DNA of 54,808 bases from A07HB70 sp964512675 (GTDB lineage Archaea; Halobacteriota; Halobacteria; Halobacteriales; Haloferacaceae). The notes beneath the pieces were generated by a model. The model was not told where the DNA came from. It did no database searches and saw only the letters and a program-made list of their open reading frames with translations. The position numbers and the translations under genes were made by a program. The first letter of the stretch is position 1, and the number at the start of each line of letters is the position of its first letter. Below, one piece after another: positions 1-8,437 of the stretch. Where the stretch lies: the NCBI GenBank assembly GCA_964512675.1, contig CAZEJR010000015.1, positions 1 to 54,808 of the forward strand. Reading direction: 5' to 3'.

Positions 1-430
1 GGAGGTCGCCGGTGAAGTGGAGGTTGATGTCCTCCATCGGCAGGACCTGCGACCGACCGCCGCCCGCCGCGCCGCCCTTGACGCCGAACACCGGGCCGAG
101 CGACGGCTCGCGGATGGCGACCATCGCCTCCTCGCCGAGGCTGTTGAGCGTCTGACCGAGGCCGACGGTCGTGACGGTTTTGCCCTCGCCCTTCGGCGTC
201 GGGGTCATCCCCGTCACCAGCACGAGGTTGTTCTCGCGCTCTGTCGCCTGCTCGCGCAGCCGCTCGACTGCGTGGTGTTTGACCTTCGCGGTGTACGACC
301 CGAAGTACTGGAGATCGTCGAGGCCGAGCCCCCACGGTTCGACCAGCTCCCAGATGGACTCTATCTCCGTCTCCTGTGCGATGTCGTAGTCGGTCGGGAT
401 CGGCTCTCTCGTCTCGTCCGGCGGTGACAT
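1..430 (-). CDS. fhs: Formate-tetrahydrofolate ligase, N-terminal part (cut by window edge)
   Basis: ATP-dependent enzyme that joins formate to tetrahydrofolate, giving 10-formyl-THF in the cytoplasm. Only the first 143 residues lie in the window; the gene continues past base 1. The start is ATG at 430 (MSPPDETREPIPTDYDI). The diagnostic ATP-binding segment TPTPKGEGKT lies near residues 76-85, followed by the conserved VTTVGLGQTL and a REPSLGPVFGVKGGAAGGG stretch typical of the family. The long readable frame on the opposite strand is a shadow. It is divergent from the folCP fusion with a 164-bp gap, so the two folate genes may share a control region. THF-dependent Fhs is unusual for archaea in general but known in haloarchaea. 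The identification is secure; function beyond the family is inferred. Confidence 0.95.
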   Translation of the reverse strand, partial: MSPPDETREPIPTDYDIAQETEIESIWELVEPWGLGLDDLQYFGSYTAKVKHHAVERLREQATERENNLVLVTGMTPTPKGEGKTVTTVGLGQTLNSLGEEAMVAIREPSLGPVFGVKGGAAGGGRSQVLPMEDINLHFTGDL

Positions 431-560
431 ACCTGTACGTCCCGATAGCCGGCGCAAGAAGGTTTGCGTACCTGACGTCGGGTAGAGGCGTTGTGCCGTC
501 TCGCCACGTCGTGTACCGACACCGACACGACGAGGTTCGGCTCCCGGGCCCGACCCGACG

Positions 561-570
561 ACAATTTCAT
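561..570 (+). promoter_or_regulatory. Possible TATA-like element for folCP
   Basis: An AT-rich patch (acaatttcat) in GC-rich DNA, centred about 28 nt before the GTG at 595. This spacing fits a leaderless haloarchaeal transcript and supports the GTG over upstream starts. The match to a TATA box is weak. Confidence 0.35.
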
Positions 571-594
571 GCTCTCCCCGGCGCGGATACAGAC

Positions 595-2979
595 GTGAAC
601 TACAGCGAGTCGGTCGACCGCCTGCGGTCGCTCCAGCGTCGGCGGCCGAAGCTGGGGGTCGAGACGACGGCGCGGATGCTCACACATCTCGACGACCCCC
701 AGGACGGCGTCGACTGCGTCCAGATCGCCGGCTCGAACGGGAAGGGAAGCACCGCACGGATGCTCGAGAGCGTGCTCCGGACAGCCGGCGTCAGCGTCGG
801 CCTGTTCACCTCACCGAAGCTGAACGACGTTCGCGAGCAGATCCGGGTCGACGGTCGGCGCGTCTCGAAGGCGGCGCTGGTAGAGGCCGTCGAGCGCCTC
901 GACCCCTGTCTCGACCGCCTCCGGGCCGACGACGACGACCCGACACAGTTCGAGGCGTTGACCGCCACGGCGCTCGACGTCTTCGCCGCTGCGGACGTCG
1001 ACGTGGCGGTGCTGGAGGTCGGGATCGGCGGCCGGTACGACGCGACGAGCGCCGTCGACCCGGTCGCGAGCGCGGTGACGAGCGTGTCGCTCGAACACAC
1101 CGACCTCCTCGGCGACACCGTCGAGGAGATCGCCCGCGACAAGGCGCAGGTCGCGCCGGCAGACGGTCCACTCGTCACCGGCGCGACGGGGGCAGCGCTC
1201 GACGCGGTCCGGTCGGTCGCCGACGTCGTGACCGTCGACGGGCCGGCGTCGAGCCCGGACGTCGTCGTGGGCGAGCACGGACTGGTCGACCTCGTCGAGT
1301 GCGAGGTGTCACTCGACGCCGCCGACTGGAGGGTCGAGACGCGGCTCCCCCTCCTCGGGCGACACCAGGCGGTGAACGCCGGCGTCGCGGCGACGCTAGC
1401 CCGGCAGGTCGCCGTCGTCGACGAGGCGGCGCTGGCGACGGGCCTCCGGCAGGCGACCTGGCCGGGGCGGTTCGAACTCGTCGAACGGGAGCCGACCGTC
1501 GTCCTCGACGGCTCGCACAACCCCGGCGCGATGGCCGCGGTCGGCGACCTGCTCGCGCGCTACGACTACGACGACCTCCACGTCGTCTTCGGCGCGATGC
1601 GGGACAAGGACCACCGGGGGATGGTCGCCGAACTCCCGCCGGTCGCGACGGCGTTCGTCACCCGCGCCGACGCCGACCGGGCCGCGTCTCCCGCGACACT
1701 CGCCGACGCTTTCGCCGGCCACGCCGACGACGTGCGCCGCGTCGAGGCGGTGCCCGACGCGACCGACCGTGCCCTCGCCGCCGCCGGCCCCGACGACGTC
1801 GTCCTCGTCGTCGGATCGCTGTACGCCGTCGCGGAGGCCCGTGACCGCTGGGCACGGCTAGTCGTCCCGAAGCGCCGAAGCAGCGACCCCGACCCCGGCC
1901 CGGCGGCGCTCTCCGGCGCGGCGTTTTCGGCCTCCGCCGGTGACGCGGTCGACCGGCGGACGCTCGCGACGACGCTCCGCCCCGCGCAGGCCGACCGGAT
2001 CGCAGACCGGTTCGAGGCAGCCGGCGGCACCTGTCTCCGGTCGACGACCGGCGCACCGGGGTCGCTCGTCGCGACCGTGTTTTCCGGCACCGTCCCGCAG
2101 TTCCGCGCCGTCGCAGACGAAGGCTCGTACGCCGCCCGACAGGTGGCGTCGGCGGTCGAAGACCAGTCTCGGGCCCCGTTCGGTGCAGACGCGGGGACGG
2201 CGGTGATGGGCATCCTCAACGTCACGCCGGACAGCTTCTACGACGGCGGCGAGTACAACCGGCTGGAGGCGGCGGTCGACCGCGCGGCGGAGATGGTCGC
2301 GAACGGCGCCGACATCGTCGACGTCGGGGGCGAGAGCACCCGACCGGGCGCCGACCCGGTTCCGGTCGACGAGGAGATAGCCAGAGTCGAACCGGTGATA
2401 GAGGCCGTCTCGGACCTCGACGTCCCCGTCTCGGTCGACACCCGGAAGGCGCCCGTCGCCGAGGCCGCCCTCGCAGCCGGGGCCGACATCGTCAACGACG
2501 TCTCCGGGCTCTCCGACCCCGAGATGCGGTTCGTCGTCGCCGACCACGACGCCGCGCTCGTGTTGATGCACAGCCTCTCGGCGCCGGTCGACCCCGACCG
2601 CTCGGTTACCTACGACGACGTCGTCGAGGACGTCCTCGCCGAGCTGTCCGAACAGGTGCGCCACGCGGAGCGGGCGGGAGTCGACCGCGAGCAGATCGTC
2701 GTCGACCCGGGCTGTGGGTTCGGCAAGAGCGCCGTCGAGTCGCTCGAACTTCTCGACCGTCTCGGCGAGTTTCGCGCGCTCGGCTGTTCGGTGATGGTCG
2801 GCCACTCCCGGAAGTCGATGTTCGGAGCCGCGGACGCAGAGAGCGGCGAGCGTCTCTCGCCGACCGTGGCGGCGACAGCGATGGCCGCCGAGCGCGGGGC
2901 CGACGTGGTCCGGGTCCACGACGTCGCGGAGAACGCGGCGGCGGTCCGGACCGTCGCGGCGGCCCGCGAGACGCGCTAG
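595..2979 (+). CDS. folCP: Bifunctional folylpolyglutamate synthase / dihydropteroate synthase (FolC-FolP fusion)
   Basis: A 794-residue fusion. The N-terminal half is FolC (Mur-ligase-like), which adds glutamate to folate: it has the ATP loop GSNGKGST at residues 46-53, LEVGIGGRYDAT and VVLDGSHNPGA. The C-terminal half is FolP, which condenses the pterin diphosphate with p-aminobenzoate: MGILNVTPDSFYDGG from residue 538, VDVGGESTRPGA, VSVDTRK, GADIVNDVSGL, VDPGCGFGK and VMVGHSRKSMFG. About 110 residues between the domains match neither core. The frame is open upstream to an ATG at 376, but that would run antisense through fhs. GTG 595 has a TATA-like patch 28 nt upstream and gives MNYSESVDRL, a normal FolC beginning. 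Such a fusion is known from Haloferax volcanii. It ends in a CTAG shared with the stop of the convergent gene. Confidence 0.95.
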   Translation: MNYSESVDRLRSLQRRRPKLGVETTARMLTHLDDPQDGVDCVQIAGSNGKGSTARMLESVLRTAGVSVGLFTSPKLNDVREQIRVDGRRVSKAALVEAVERLDPCLDRLRADDDDPTQFEALTATALDVFAAADVDVAVLEVGIGGRYDATSAVDPVASAVTSVSLEHTDLLGDTVEEIARDKAQVAPADGPLVTGATGAALDAVRSVADVVTVDGPASSPDVVVGEHGLVDLVECEVSLDAADWRVETRLPLLGRHQAVNAGVAATLARQVAVVDEAALATGLRQATWPGRFELVEREPTVVLDGSHNPGAMAAVGDLLARYDYDDLHVVFGAMRDKDHRGMVAELPPVATAFVTRADADRAASPATLADAFAGHADDVRRVEAVPDATDRALAAAGPDDVVLVVGSLYAVAEARDRWARLVVPKRRSSDPDPGPAALSGAAFSASAGDAVDRRTLATTLRPAQADRIADRFEAAGGTCLRSTTGAPGSLVATVFSGTVPQFRAVADEGSYAARQVASAVEDQSRAPFGADAGTAVMGILNVTPDSFYDGGEYNRLEAAVDRAAEMVANGADIVDVGGESTRPGADPVPVDEEIARVEPVIEAVSDLDVPVSVDTRKAPVAEAALAAGADIVNDVSGLSDPEMRFVVADHDAALVLMHSLSAPVDPDRSVTYDDVVEDVLAELSEQVRHAERAGVDREQIVVDPGCGFGKSAVESLELLDRLGEFRALGCSVMVGHSRKSMFGAADAESGERLSPTVAATAMAAERGADVVRVHDVAENAAAVRTVAAARETR

Positions 2980-3464
2980 TCTGTGCCCTCACCCGTTCCG
3001 TCGGGGTCGGGAAGACCGGTCGGGACGCCGGCGTCTGGCTCGACGCCGGCGTAGGAGTGTCTGAACTCCCAGTGGTAGCGACAGCCGTCGCAGGTCGCCC
3101 ACTCGACGATATCGAACGTCTCCGGGTGGCGCTGGCCGTGGGTCATCTCGCTCCGGCAGACCGGACAGGTGAGCCGGAGGAGCGTGAGGTCGGGGAACTG
3201 GTCGTAGTCGAGTTCGGCGACACAGCGCGGACAGTCGATGTCGTCGAACGCGTGGTGCTGGAGCACCTCGCTCTCGCAGCGCGGACACTCCAGGACTGCG
3301 GGCGGTCGACTCCCCCACCCGCTGTCTCCGTCGTGGGTGGTCGTCGCGGTGTCGACGGCGGAGAGACGGAACTTGTTCGGGCCGTCGCCGCGCCGGAGTG
3401 GCTCGACAACCCGCCGACCGGCTGCCACGCTCAGCCGAACTAACGCCCGCAGAGTGTCTGACAC
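2976..3464 (-). CDS. Zinc-ribbon protein of unknown function
   Basis: A 162-residue soluble protein with repeated cysteine pairs: CPRCESEV, CPRCVAEL, CPVCRSEM and CDGCRYHW, about residues 60-140. These could form two zinc ribbons. A histidine-rich patch (QHHAFDD) lies between the first two pairs. The start is GTG 3464, with a TATA-like ataagtgg (minus-strand ccacttat) about 27 nt upstream. No catalytic motif is visible; a role in nucleic-acid or protein binding is only a guess from the fold. The stop codon overlaps that of folCP by 4 bp. Confidence 0.8.
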   Translation of the reverse strand: MSDTLRALVRLSVAAGRRVVEPLRRGDGPNKFRLSAVDTATTTHDGDSGWGSRPPAVLECPRCESEVLQHHAFDDIDCPRCVAELDYDQFPDLTLLRLTCPVCRSEMTHGQRHPETFDIVEWATCDGCRYHWEFRHSYAGVEPDAGVPTGLPDPDGTGEGTD

Positions 3465-3550
3465 GTACGTTCACTAGACGTGCGACCGTCATAAGTGGCC
3501 CGCCGGCGCCGGGCCGACGGACTTTGAACCCGGGCCGTGTAGCCCCCGTC

Positions 3551-4093
3551 GTGTCTCCCGTGTCGCCCGTCGTCGCGTTGCCCGGACCCGCGGACACCCC
3601 TGGGACGGGTCTCGCTGTCGCCTCCTTCGCCCTCGTCTTGACCTCCGGCGTCGGTCTGCTCGCCTGGCGCCCGGCAGCGGTCGACCGCGCCGTCGACCGG
3701 ACCGCCGACGAGTCGCCGCTCGCAGCCGGTTACGGCGTCGTCGCGTTCGTGCTCGTCGCGCTCGTCGGGGGCTACGTGCTCTCCCAGGCCGCGCGCGCCG
3801 GCCTCGACGGAACGACGGTCCGCTGGCTCGGCGTACTCGTCCTCGGGACGGCGCTGACGGCGCTCGGGTCGTTCGGCTACCTCGTCGTCGGCGCGTACCT
3901 CACCGAGGCGAACGGGCCGCGCCGCCCGTGGGTCGGCGCCGTCGTCGGTGCCGTCGTCAGCGCCGTCCCGTGGCTCGCGCTCCCGACGCTCCCCGCTCTC
4001 GTCGTCTGGACACTCGTCGCTGCCGCCGGCCTCGGCGGTCCGACCCGCCACTACATCCACGACGACCGGAGTCTCCAGACAGAGACGCGCTGA
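3551..4093 (+). CDS. Four-helix membrane protein, unknown
   Basis: A 180-residue integral membrane protein with about four to five hydrophobic segments, for example ASFALVLTSGVGLLAW, GVVAFVLVALVGGYVL, LGVLVLGTALTALGSFGYLV and a final VGAVVSAVPWLALPTLPALV. GTG 3551 (MSPVSPVVAL) was chosen because the residues before it (RRTLNPGRVAP) are arginine-rich and unlike a haloarchaeal N-terminus. The C-terminus is short and hydrophilic (HYIHDDRSLQTETR). I do not recognise a family. Another membrane peptide follows 43 bp downstream on the same strand, so they may be co-transcribed. Confidence 0.7.
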   Translation: MSPVSPVVALPGPADTPGTGLAVASFALVLTSGVGLLAWRPAAVDRAVDRTADESPLAAGYGVVAFVLVALVGGYVLSQAARAGLDGTTVRWLGVLVLGTALTALGSFGYLVVGAYLTEANGPRRPWVGAVVGAVVSAVPWLALPTLPALVVWTLVAAAGLGGPTRHYIHDDRSLQTETR

Positions 4094-4136
4094 GCGGGCC
4101 GAAGTCTCTTGTGGTACGGCCCCGGCTCTACCGGGC

Positions 4137-4343
4137 ATGCTACAGTCGGTCGGCGGGGGACTCCTCGGCTCGCTCGCACAGGTCGCGGTGATCGCCGGCA
4201 CCCTCCTGCTCGTGCTCGCCGTGGTCGCGCTCGGCGTCTTCGCCTACCGGGAGCTGGTCGGCGACGGCGTCGAGTGGCCCGACGAGGACGAGGGCGACGA
4301 CGTCACGCGCAGCGACTCCGGCGACGAGTGGGAGTACTACTGA
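4137..4343 (+). CDS. Small single-pass membrane protein
   Basis: A 68-residue protein: one hydrophobic helix at about residues 12-38 (LAQVAVIAGTLLLVLAVVAL), then a very acidic tail (WPDEDEGDDVTRSDSGDEWEYY). ATG 4137 is the only start that gives a sensible N-terminus. The acidic tail is typical of a cytoplasmic face in a high-salt cell. Function is unknown. It is convergent with the BCCT transporter gene, 42 bp away. Confidence 0.7.
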   Translation: MLQSVGGGLLGSLAQVAVIAGTLLLVLAVVALGVFAYRELVGDGVEWPDEDEGDDVTRSDSGDEWEYY

Positions 4344-4385
4344 TCGGGTCCGGTGCGCGTGAAGAGAGCGGACCGCGAGGCCGCG

Positions 4386-6152
4386 TCAGTCGCTGCTCGT
4401 CGACTCGTCGCCGCTCGCGATGTCGGTCACCATCTCGTCGCCGGTGGTGACCACGTCGACGTCCTCCTCGGTGGTCATGTCCTCGACGCGGTCCGCGAAC
4501 GCCTCGCTCTCGAGGATCTCGTACTCGTTGTCGAGTCCGAGATAGACCGTGTAACACATCAGGCAGAGGACCACCGCGAACGGGAGTCCGGTGGTGATCG
4601 ACGCCGTCTGGAGTGCGGTCAGACCGCCGCCGGCCAGGAGCACCGACGCGACGGCGCCCTCCGTGACCGCCCAGAAGATGCGCTGGACCTTCGGCACGTC
4701 GTGCTTGCCGCCCGACGTCAGGTGGTCGATGACCAGCGACCCCGAGTCCGACGACGTGACGAAGAAGGTGATGACCAGCAGCGTCGCGATCAGCCCCGAC
4801 ACCGCGCCGAGCGGGTACTGCTGGAGCATCGCGAACATGGCGACGGTCTGGCCGACGTCGTTGTACGTCGCCATCGCGGCGCCGCTCCCGACGAGGCTGT
4901 TGTGGAGCGCGCTTCCGCCGAACGCCGACAGCCACAGCGTCGAGAACAGCGCCGGCAGGAACAGCACGCCCATGATGAACTGCCGGACGGTGCGACCCTT
5001 CGAGATACGCGCGATGAACATCCCGACGAACGGCGACCACGCGATCCACCAGCCCCAGTAGAAGACGGTCCACGCCGTCGGGGTGGCGTTCTCGGCGGCG
5101 CCGAGCGTCCCGGTAAAGAAGCCGAGGGCGACGATGTTCTGGAGGTAGGCACCGATTCCCTCCACCCACGCGCTGAAGATGTACACCGTCGGCCCGACGA
5201 CCAGCAGGAACCCGAGCAGGGCGAACATCAGGTAGAGGTTCACCGTACTGAGGCGCTTGACACCGCCGTCGAGGCCGGCTGCGACGGAGAGTGTCGCGAT
5301 ACCCGTGATGCCGGCGATGAGCGCCACCTGCGGGATCACGCCGTTCGGGATGCTCGCGACGCCGAGCATCTCGCCGCCCAGGACGTACGAGAGCCCGGTG
5401 TTCACCTGCGCGACACCGAGTCCGAGCGAGGTCGAGAGGCCGAACAGCGTCGCGAAGACGGTCACGAGGTCGATGACGTGGCCGGGCCACCCGTAGATAC
5501 GGTCACCGAGCAGCGGCCAGAAGATAGAGCGGAACGTCAGCGGCAGGCCACGGTTGAACGAGAAGAAGGCGAGTCCGAGGCCGACGAGTCCGTAGACCGC
5601 CCACGGATGCAGCCCCCAGTGGAAGAACGTCTGTGCCATCGCCCCCGCGGCAGCCGCGCCCGTTCCCGCCTCCGCGCCGAAGAAGCTCGGCGGCGTCTGG
5701 AGGTAGTACAGCGGCTCGGAGACGGAGAAGAACATGAGGCCGATCCCCATGCCGGCGCTGAACAGCATCGCCATCCACGAGAAGTCGCTGAACTCCTTTT
5801 CCGCCTCGACGCCGCCTATCTTGATGTTCCCGTACCTGCTGAACGCGAAAAAGAGCAGGACGACGATGAACGCGTTTACCGCAAGCAGGTAGAACCAGCC
5901 GAACGTGTCGCCGATAGTGTTGAACAGCCAGGTGTACGCACCGGCGACGTCCAGCCCGAAGCGCGGGCCGAGGATCGTCAGCGCGATAAACGCGCCGATA
6001 ATCAGGAGTGCGACCGGAAAGACGACCGGGTGGATGTCGAAGCCGAACTTCTGAATGTTGGTGTCGCCAGGTTCGCGGTCGGAGTCCGGGTGGAACAGCT
6101 CTACCTGGAGTCCGTCTGACATCTCGCCGGTCTTCTCCTCGTCAGCTGCCAT
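4386..6152 (-). CDS. BCCT-family betaine/carnitine/choline-type transporter
   Basis: A 588-residue secondary transporter with about twelve membrane helices. It carries the family hallmarks GMGIGLMFFSVSEP (134-147) and the tryptophan-rich WTVFYWGWWIAWSP (361-374) that lines the quaternary-ammonium site. The N-terminus (about 45 residues) and C-terminus (DRVEDMTTEEDVDVV... SSD) are hydrophilic and acidic, as in osmoregulated members. Family substrates are glycine betaine, choline, carnitine, ectoine or DMSP; the exact one cannot be read from the sequence. The nearby dimethylglycine/sarcosine-dehydrogenase-like and DmdA-like genes make a methylated osmolyte used as carbon and methyl source the best guess, besides osmoprotection. 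A TATA-like ataaatatt at 6288-6298 suggests a leader of about 110 nt. Confidence 0.93.
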   Translation of the reverse strand: MAADEEKTGEMSDGLQVELFHPDSDREPGDTNIQKFGFDIHPVVFPVALLIIGAFIALTILGPRFGLDVAGAYTWLFNTIGDTFGWFYLLAVNAFIVVLLFFAFSRYGNIKIGGVEAEKEFSDFSWMAMLFSAGMGIGLMFFSVSEPLYYLQTPPSFFGAEAGTGAAAAGAMAQTFFHWGLHPWAVYGLVGLGLAFFSFNRGLPLTFRSIFWPLLGDRIYGWPGHVIDLVTVFATLFGLSTSLGLGVAQVNTGLSYVLGGEMLGVASIPNGVIPQVALIAGITGIATLSVAAGLDGGVKRLSTVNLYLMFALLGFLLVVGPTVYIFSAWVEGIGAYLQNIVALGFFTGTLGAAENATPTAWTVFYWGWWIAWSPFVGMFIARISKGRTVRQFIMGVLFLPALFSTLWLSAFGGSALHNSLVGSGAAMATYNDVGQTVAMFAMLQQYPLGAVSGLIATLLVITFFVTSSDSGSLVIDHLTSGGKHDVPKVQRIFWAVTEGAVASVLLAGGGLTALQTASITTGLPFAVVLCLMCYTVYLGLDNEYEILESEAFADRVEDMTTEEDVDVVTTGDEMVTDIASGDESTSSD

Positions 6153-6287
6153 GCTGTACCTCCGTCAGCCGTCGTGGTGTTTGCTCGCACATGCTGTTGG
6201 GTCCGTCCAGTGCTTGCCCGCAGCAGGCGGTATCACCGCTTTCGTCGCTAGCGATGTGGTAGCCCAACTCACAGCAGTCGCTACTTC

Positions 6288-6298
6288 GACATAAATAT
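6288..6298 (-). promoter_or_regulatory. TATA-like element of the BCCT transporter gene
   Basis: Minus-strand gaatatttatg in GC-rich surroundings. It predicts a start of transcription near 6263 and an untranslated leader of roughly 110 nt, longer than for most genes here. Confidence 0.45.
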
Positions 6299-6456
6299 TC
6301 GGTACTTTTGCCCTCAGCTCCGTCCTACCGCAAGGTTCGGTTCCACACGAGACGTGAGACGCCGGCCTACGCGCACCTCGTGGCCGGGCCGTACCACGAC
6401 GTGTACGATCTCGTATATGACGTGTTTGCCGCCGCGGCGTCGCGACACACTGCCAG

Positions 6457-6465
6457 TGTTTATCC
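6457..6465 (+). promoter_or_regulatory. TATA-like element, leaderless small-protein gene
   Basis: tgtttatcc, centred about 27 nt before ATG 6488, the typical haloarchaeal leaderless spacing. It supports 6488 over the upstream ATG at 6308. Confidence 0.55.
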
Positions 6466-6487
6466 GCGAGACCAGAGAGAACGACGT

Positions 6488-6646
6488 ATGGTGAACGTCC
6501 CGGCGACAGCCGCCGTCGTCGGCGCCGTGGCTCTGTTCGGCGTCGCACTCGTCGCGATGGCCGGTCGAGCGTTCCGGGTCGCCGGCTTCTGTTTTCTGAG
6601 CGCGTCGCTCGTCATCTACGTGCGCGAGCGGTTTCTCCTCGACTAG
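6488..6646 (+). CDS. Small two-helix membrane protein
   Basis: A 52-residue peptide, MVNVPATAAVVGAVALFGVA..., with two hydrophobic segments joined by AGRAFRVAG and ending YVRERFLLD. The start is set by the TATA-like element 27 nt upstream. Function is unknown. Its TAG stop lies in a CTAG shared with the stop of the convergent uspA-type gene. Confidence 0.65.
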   Translation: MVNVPATAAVVGAVALFGVALVAMAGRAFRVAGFCFLSASLVIYVRERFLLD

Positions 6647-7095
6647 CGGGTCGGGATGTCCTCGACGCTCATCCGCTTCGTGATCACCGGCACCGTCGAC
6701 GCCCGGACGACCTTGTCTGCGGTGCCGCCGAGCAACACGCCGACCTTTCCGCGGTAGCCCGACCCCATGACGACCGCGTCGACGTCGCTCTCCTCCGCGT
6801 AGTCGACGATCTCGTCGGTGACGCTGCCGGTGCGCGTCGTGCTGGTGCAGTCGACGCCGTTGTCGGCGGCCACCTCGCAGATGTCACCGAGAATCCGTTC
6901 GCCGTAGGACTCGTACTCCGCGCGCATCTGCTCCTCGTCGTCGCGAATCGACAGCGCCCGCGGCACGCCCGGCAGGTCGATGACGTACAGCGCACGCACC
7001 TCTGATCCGAGCGCCGCGGCGAGTTCGATGCCGTGTCGCGCCCCCATCTCGCCCTCGTCGCTCCCGTCGTACGGGATCAGGATCGTGTCGTACAT
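6643..7095 (-). CDS. Universal stress protein (UspA family)
   Basis: A 150-residue single-domain Usp. It begins MYDTILIPYDGSDEGE (the family start hhhPhDGS) and ends with the nucleotide-binding glycine segment VVMGSGYRGKVGVLLGGTADKVV, then STVPVI. The cluster of Gly residues followed by GGT suggests an ATP-binding rather than non-binding member. Haloarchaea often place Usp genes beside transporters, and here it is next to a BCCT gene, but on its own promoter (minus-strand gtttatgtcg at 7121-7130). The biochemical role in haloarchaea is not established. Confidence 0.9.
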   Translation of the reverse strand: MYDTILIPYDGSDEGEMGARHGIELAAALGSEVRALYVIDLPGVPRALSIRDDEEQMRAEYESYGERILGDICEVAADNGVDCTSTTRTGSVTDEIVDYAEESDVDAVVMGSGYRGKVGVLLGGTADKVVRASTVPVITKRMSVEDIPTR

Positions 7096-7120
7096 ACGTA
7101 TGCGCCGGTTCTCACAGGTC

Positions 7121-7130
7121 CGACATAAAC
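7121..7130 (-). promoter_or_regulatory. TATA-like element of the uspA-type gene
   Basis: Minus-strand gtttatgtcg, about 28 nt before ATG 7095, consistent with a leaderless transcript. It also separates this gene from the upstream dehydratase operon. Confidence 0.5.
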
Positions 7131-7149
7131 CGTTCCCCGAACAGGGGGT

Positions 7150-8388
7150 TCAGCGGCTCGCGGCGAGATTCTCGACCGGGTAGCCCGCCGCCTGGACTGC
7201 GTCGATTATCGACCGGGCGTGTTCGACGCCGCCGGCCTCCACCCGGAAGACGAGGTCGGCCTCGCCCACCTCGAGGTCGTTTACCGAGCGGTCGTGACGG
7301 ACGTCGTGGATGTTCGCGCCCTTGTCGGCGATGATGCCGGAGATGTGCTCCATCTTCCCGGGTCGGTCGTCGATGCGCACCCGGAGCCGGAGGATCTTCT
7401 GTCGTCTGGTCAGGGCGTGGACCAGTACCGTCTGGAGCTGTGTCATGTCGAGGTTGCCGCCACAGAGCAGCGGCATCACCGTCTCGCCCGAGACGTCCAG
7501 GTCGTCGCCGAGCACGGCGGCGACACTCGCGGCACCGGCGCCCTCGACGACCTGTTTCGCGCGCTGCATCAGAAACAGGATGGCGCTTGCTATCTCGCTG
7601 TCCGAGACGGTCACCACCCTGTCGACGTTGTGCCGGATCGCCCGGAGCGTCGTCTCGGAGATGCCGCCCGTCGCGATGCCGTCGGCGATTGTGTCGACGT
7701 CGTCCAGCGTCACCGGGAACCCCTTGTCGAGGCTCTGGTGGACCGTCTCGGCACCGGTTGCCTGGACCCCCACGACCCGTGTCTCCGGCGAGAGATGTTT
7801 GATCGCCGTCGAGACGCCGCTTATCAGCCCGCCGCCGCCGACGGGGACGACCACCGTGTCAACGTCCGGGCGGTCGTGGTACATCTCGATGCCGAGTGTC
7901 CCCTGGCCCGCGATTATGTCGAGGTCGTCGTAGGCGTGGACGAACTCGGCACCGCGCTCCTCGCAGAGTGCCTGTGCGTGACACATCGCCTCTTGGAAGT
8001 CCTGGCCGACGAGTTCGACCGACGCGCCGTACTCGCGGGTCGCGTCCACCTTCGCCTGCGGCGCGGTCTCCGGCATGACGACCGTCGACGAGGCGTCACA
8101 CTGCGCCGCCGCGAACGCGACGCCCTGCGCGTGGTTGCCGGCGCTCGCGGCGACGAACTCGTCGGCGCCGTCCGCGACGTCCTGCGATATCTTGTTGTAC
8201 GCCCCGCGGGGCTTGAACGACCCCGTCCACTGGAGATGCTCGAGCTTCAGGTGGACCGCCGCCGCGTCGGCGCGGCTGCGGAGCGACGTGCTGCGCTCGA
8301 CCGGCGTCTGCTTCACGACGGCCTCGTCGAGGCGTTCCCGCGCCCGCTCGACGTCCGCGTAGCCGACCGGGAGGCCGTCGACACTCAC
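7150..8388 (-). CDS. ilvA: Threonine/serine dehydratase (threonine ammonia-lyase) with ACT domain
   Basis: A 412-residue fold-type II PLP enzyme that deaminates threonine to 2-oxobutyrate, and usually serine to pyruvate. The PLP lysine is K59 in GSFKPRGAYNK; SAGNHAQGVAF (82-92) and the phosphate-binding VPVGGGGLISG (181-191) are intact. Residues from about 330 form one ACT domain (LRVRIDDRPGKMEHISGII), the layout of catabolic or singly regulated members. The start is GTG 8388. It lies 49 bp behind the flavoprotein gene on the same strand with no clear promoter of its own, so it probably shares that transcript. In that setting serine, made from glycine and methylene-THF, is a plausible in vivo substrate; this is inference. 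Confidence 0.93.
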   Translation of the reverse strand: MSVDGLPVGYADVERARERLDEAVVKQTPVERSTSLRSRADAAAVHLKLEHLQWTGSFKPRGAYNKISQDVADGADEFVAASAGNHAQGVAFAAAQCDASSTVVMPETAPQAKVDATREYGASVELVGQDFQEAMCHAQALCEERGAEFVHAYDDLDIIAGQGTLGIEMYHDRPDVDTVVVPVGGGGLISGVSTAIKHLSPETRVVGVQATGAETVHQSLDKGFPVTLDDVDTIADGIATGGISETTLRAIRHNVDRVVTVSDSEIASAILFLMQRAKQVVEGAGAASVAAVLGDDLDVSGETVMPLLCGGNLDMTQLQTVLVHALTRRQKILRLRVRIDDRPGKMEHISGIIADKGANIHDVRHDRSVNDLEVGEADLVFRVEAGGVEHARSIIDAVQAAGYPVENLAASR

Positions 8389-8437
8389 GCCTCTCCACCC
8401 GACTGGCTGCGTTCCGGTCCTCCCGGCGGCGTGTGGA

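Larger units (their letters stand above)
6153..6487. other. Intergenic region between divergent BCCT transporter and small membrane protein
   Basis: 335 bp with no convincing gene; the readable frames lack haloarchaeal codon and acidic bias. It holds a likely promoter for the transporter (TATA-like near 6288-6298, minus strand) and one for the gene at 6488 (tgtttatcc, 6457-6465). The 110-nt transporter leader could carry regulation, for example by salt, but I see no clear stem. Confidence 0.6.

Noticed and set aside
376..594. N-terminal extension of the FolCP frame
   Set aside because: It runs antisense through fhs and lacks FolC similarity; GTG 595 gives the family start.
4353..6119. 588-residue frame on the plus strand across the BCCT gene
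   Set aside because: Arg/Glu/Asp/His-rich antisense of a clear transporter; a GC3 artefact. The same holds for the long frames at 8702-10969, 11834-13780, 26686-29325 and 40020-42677.
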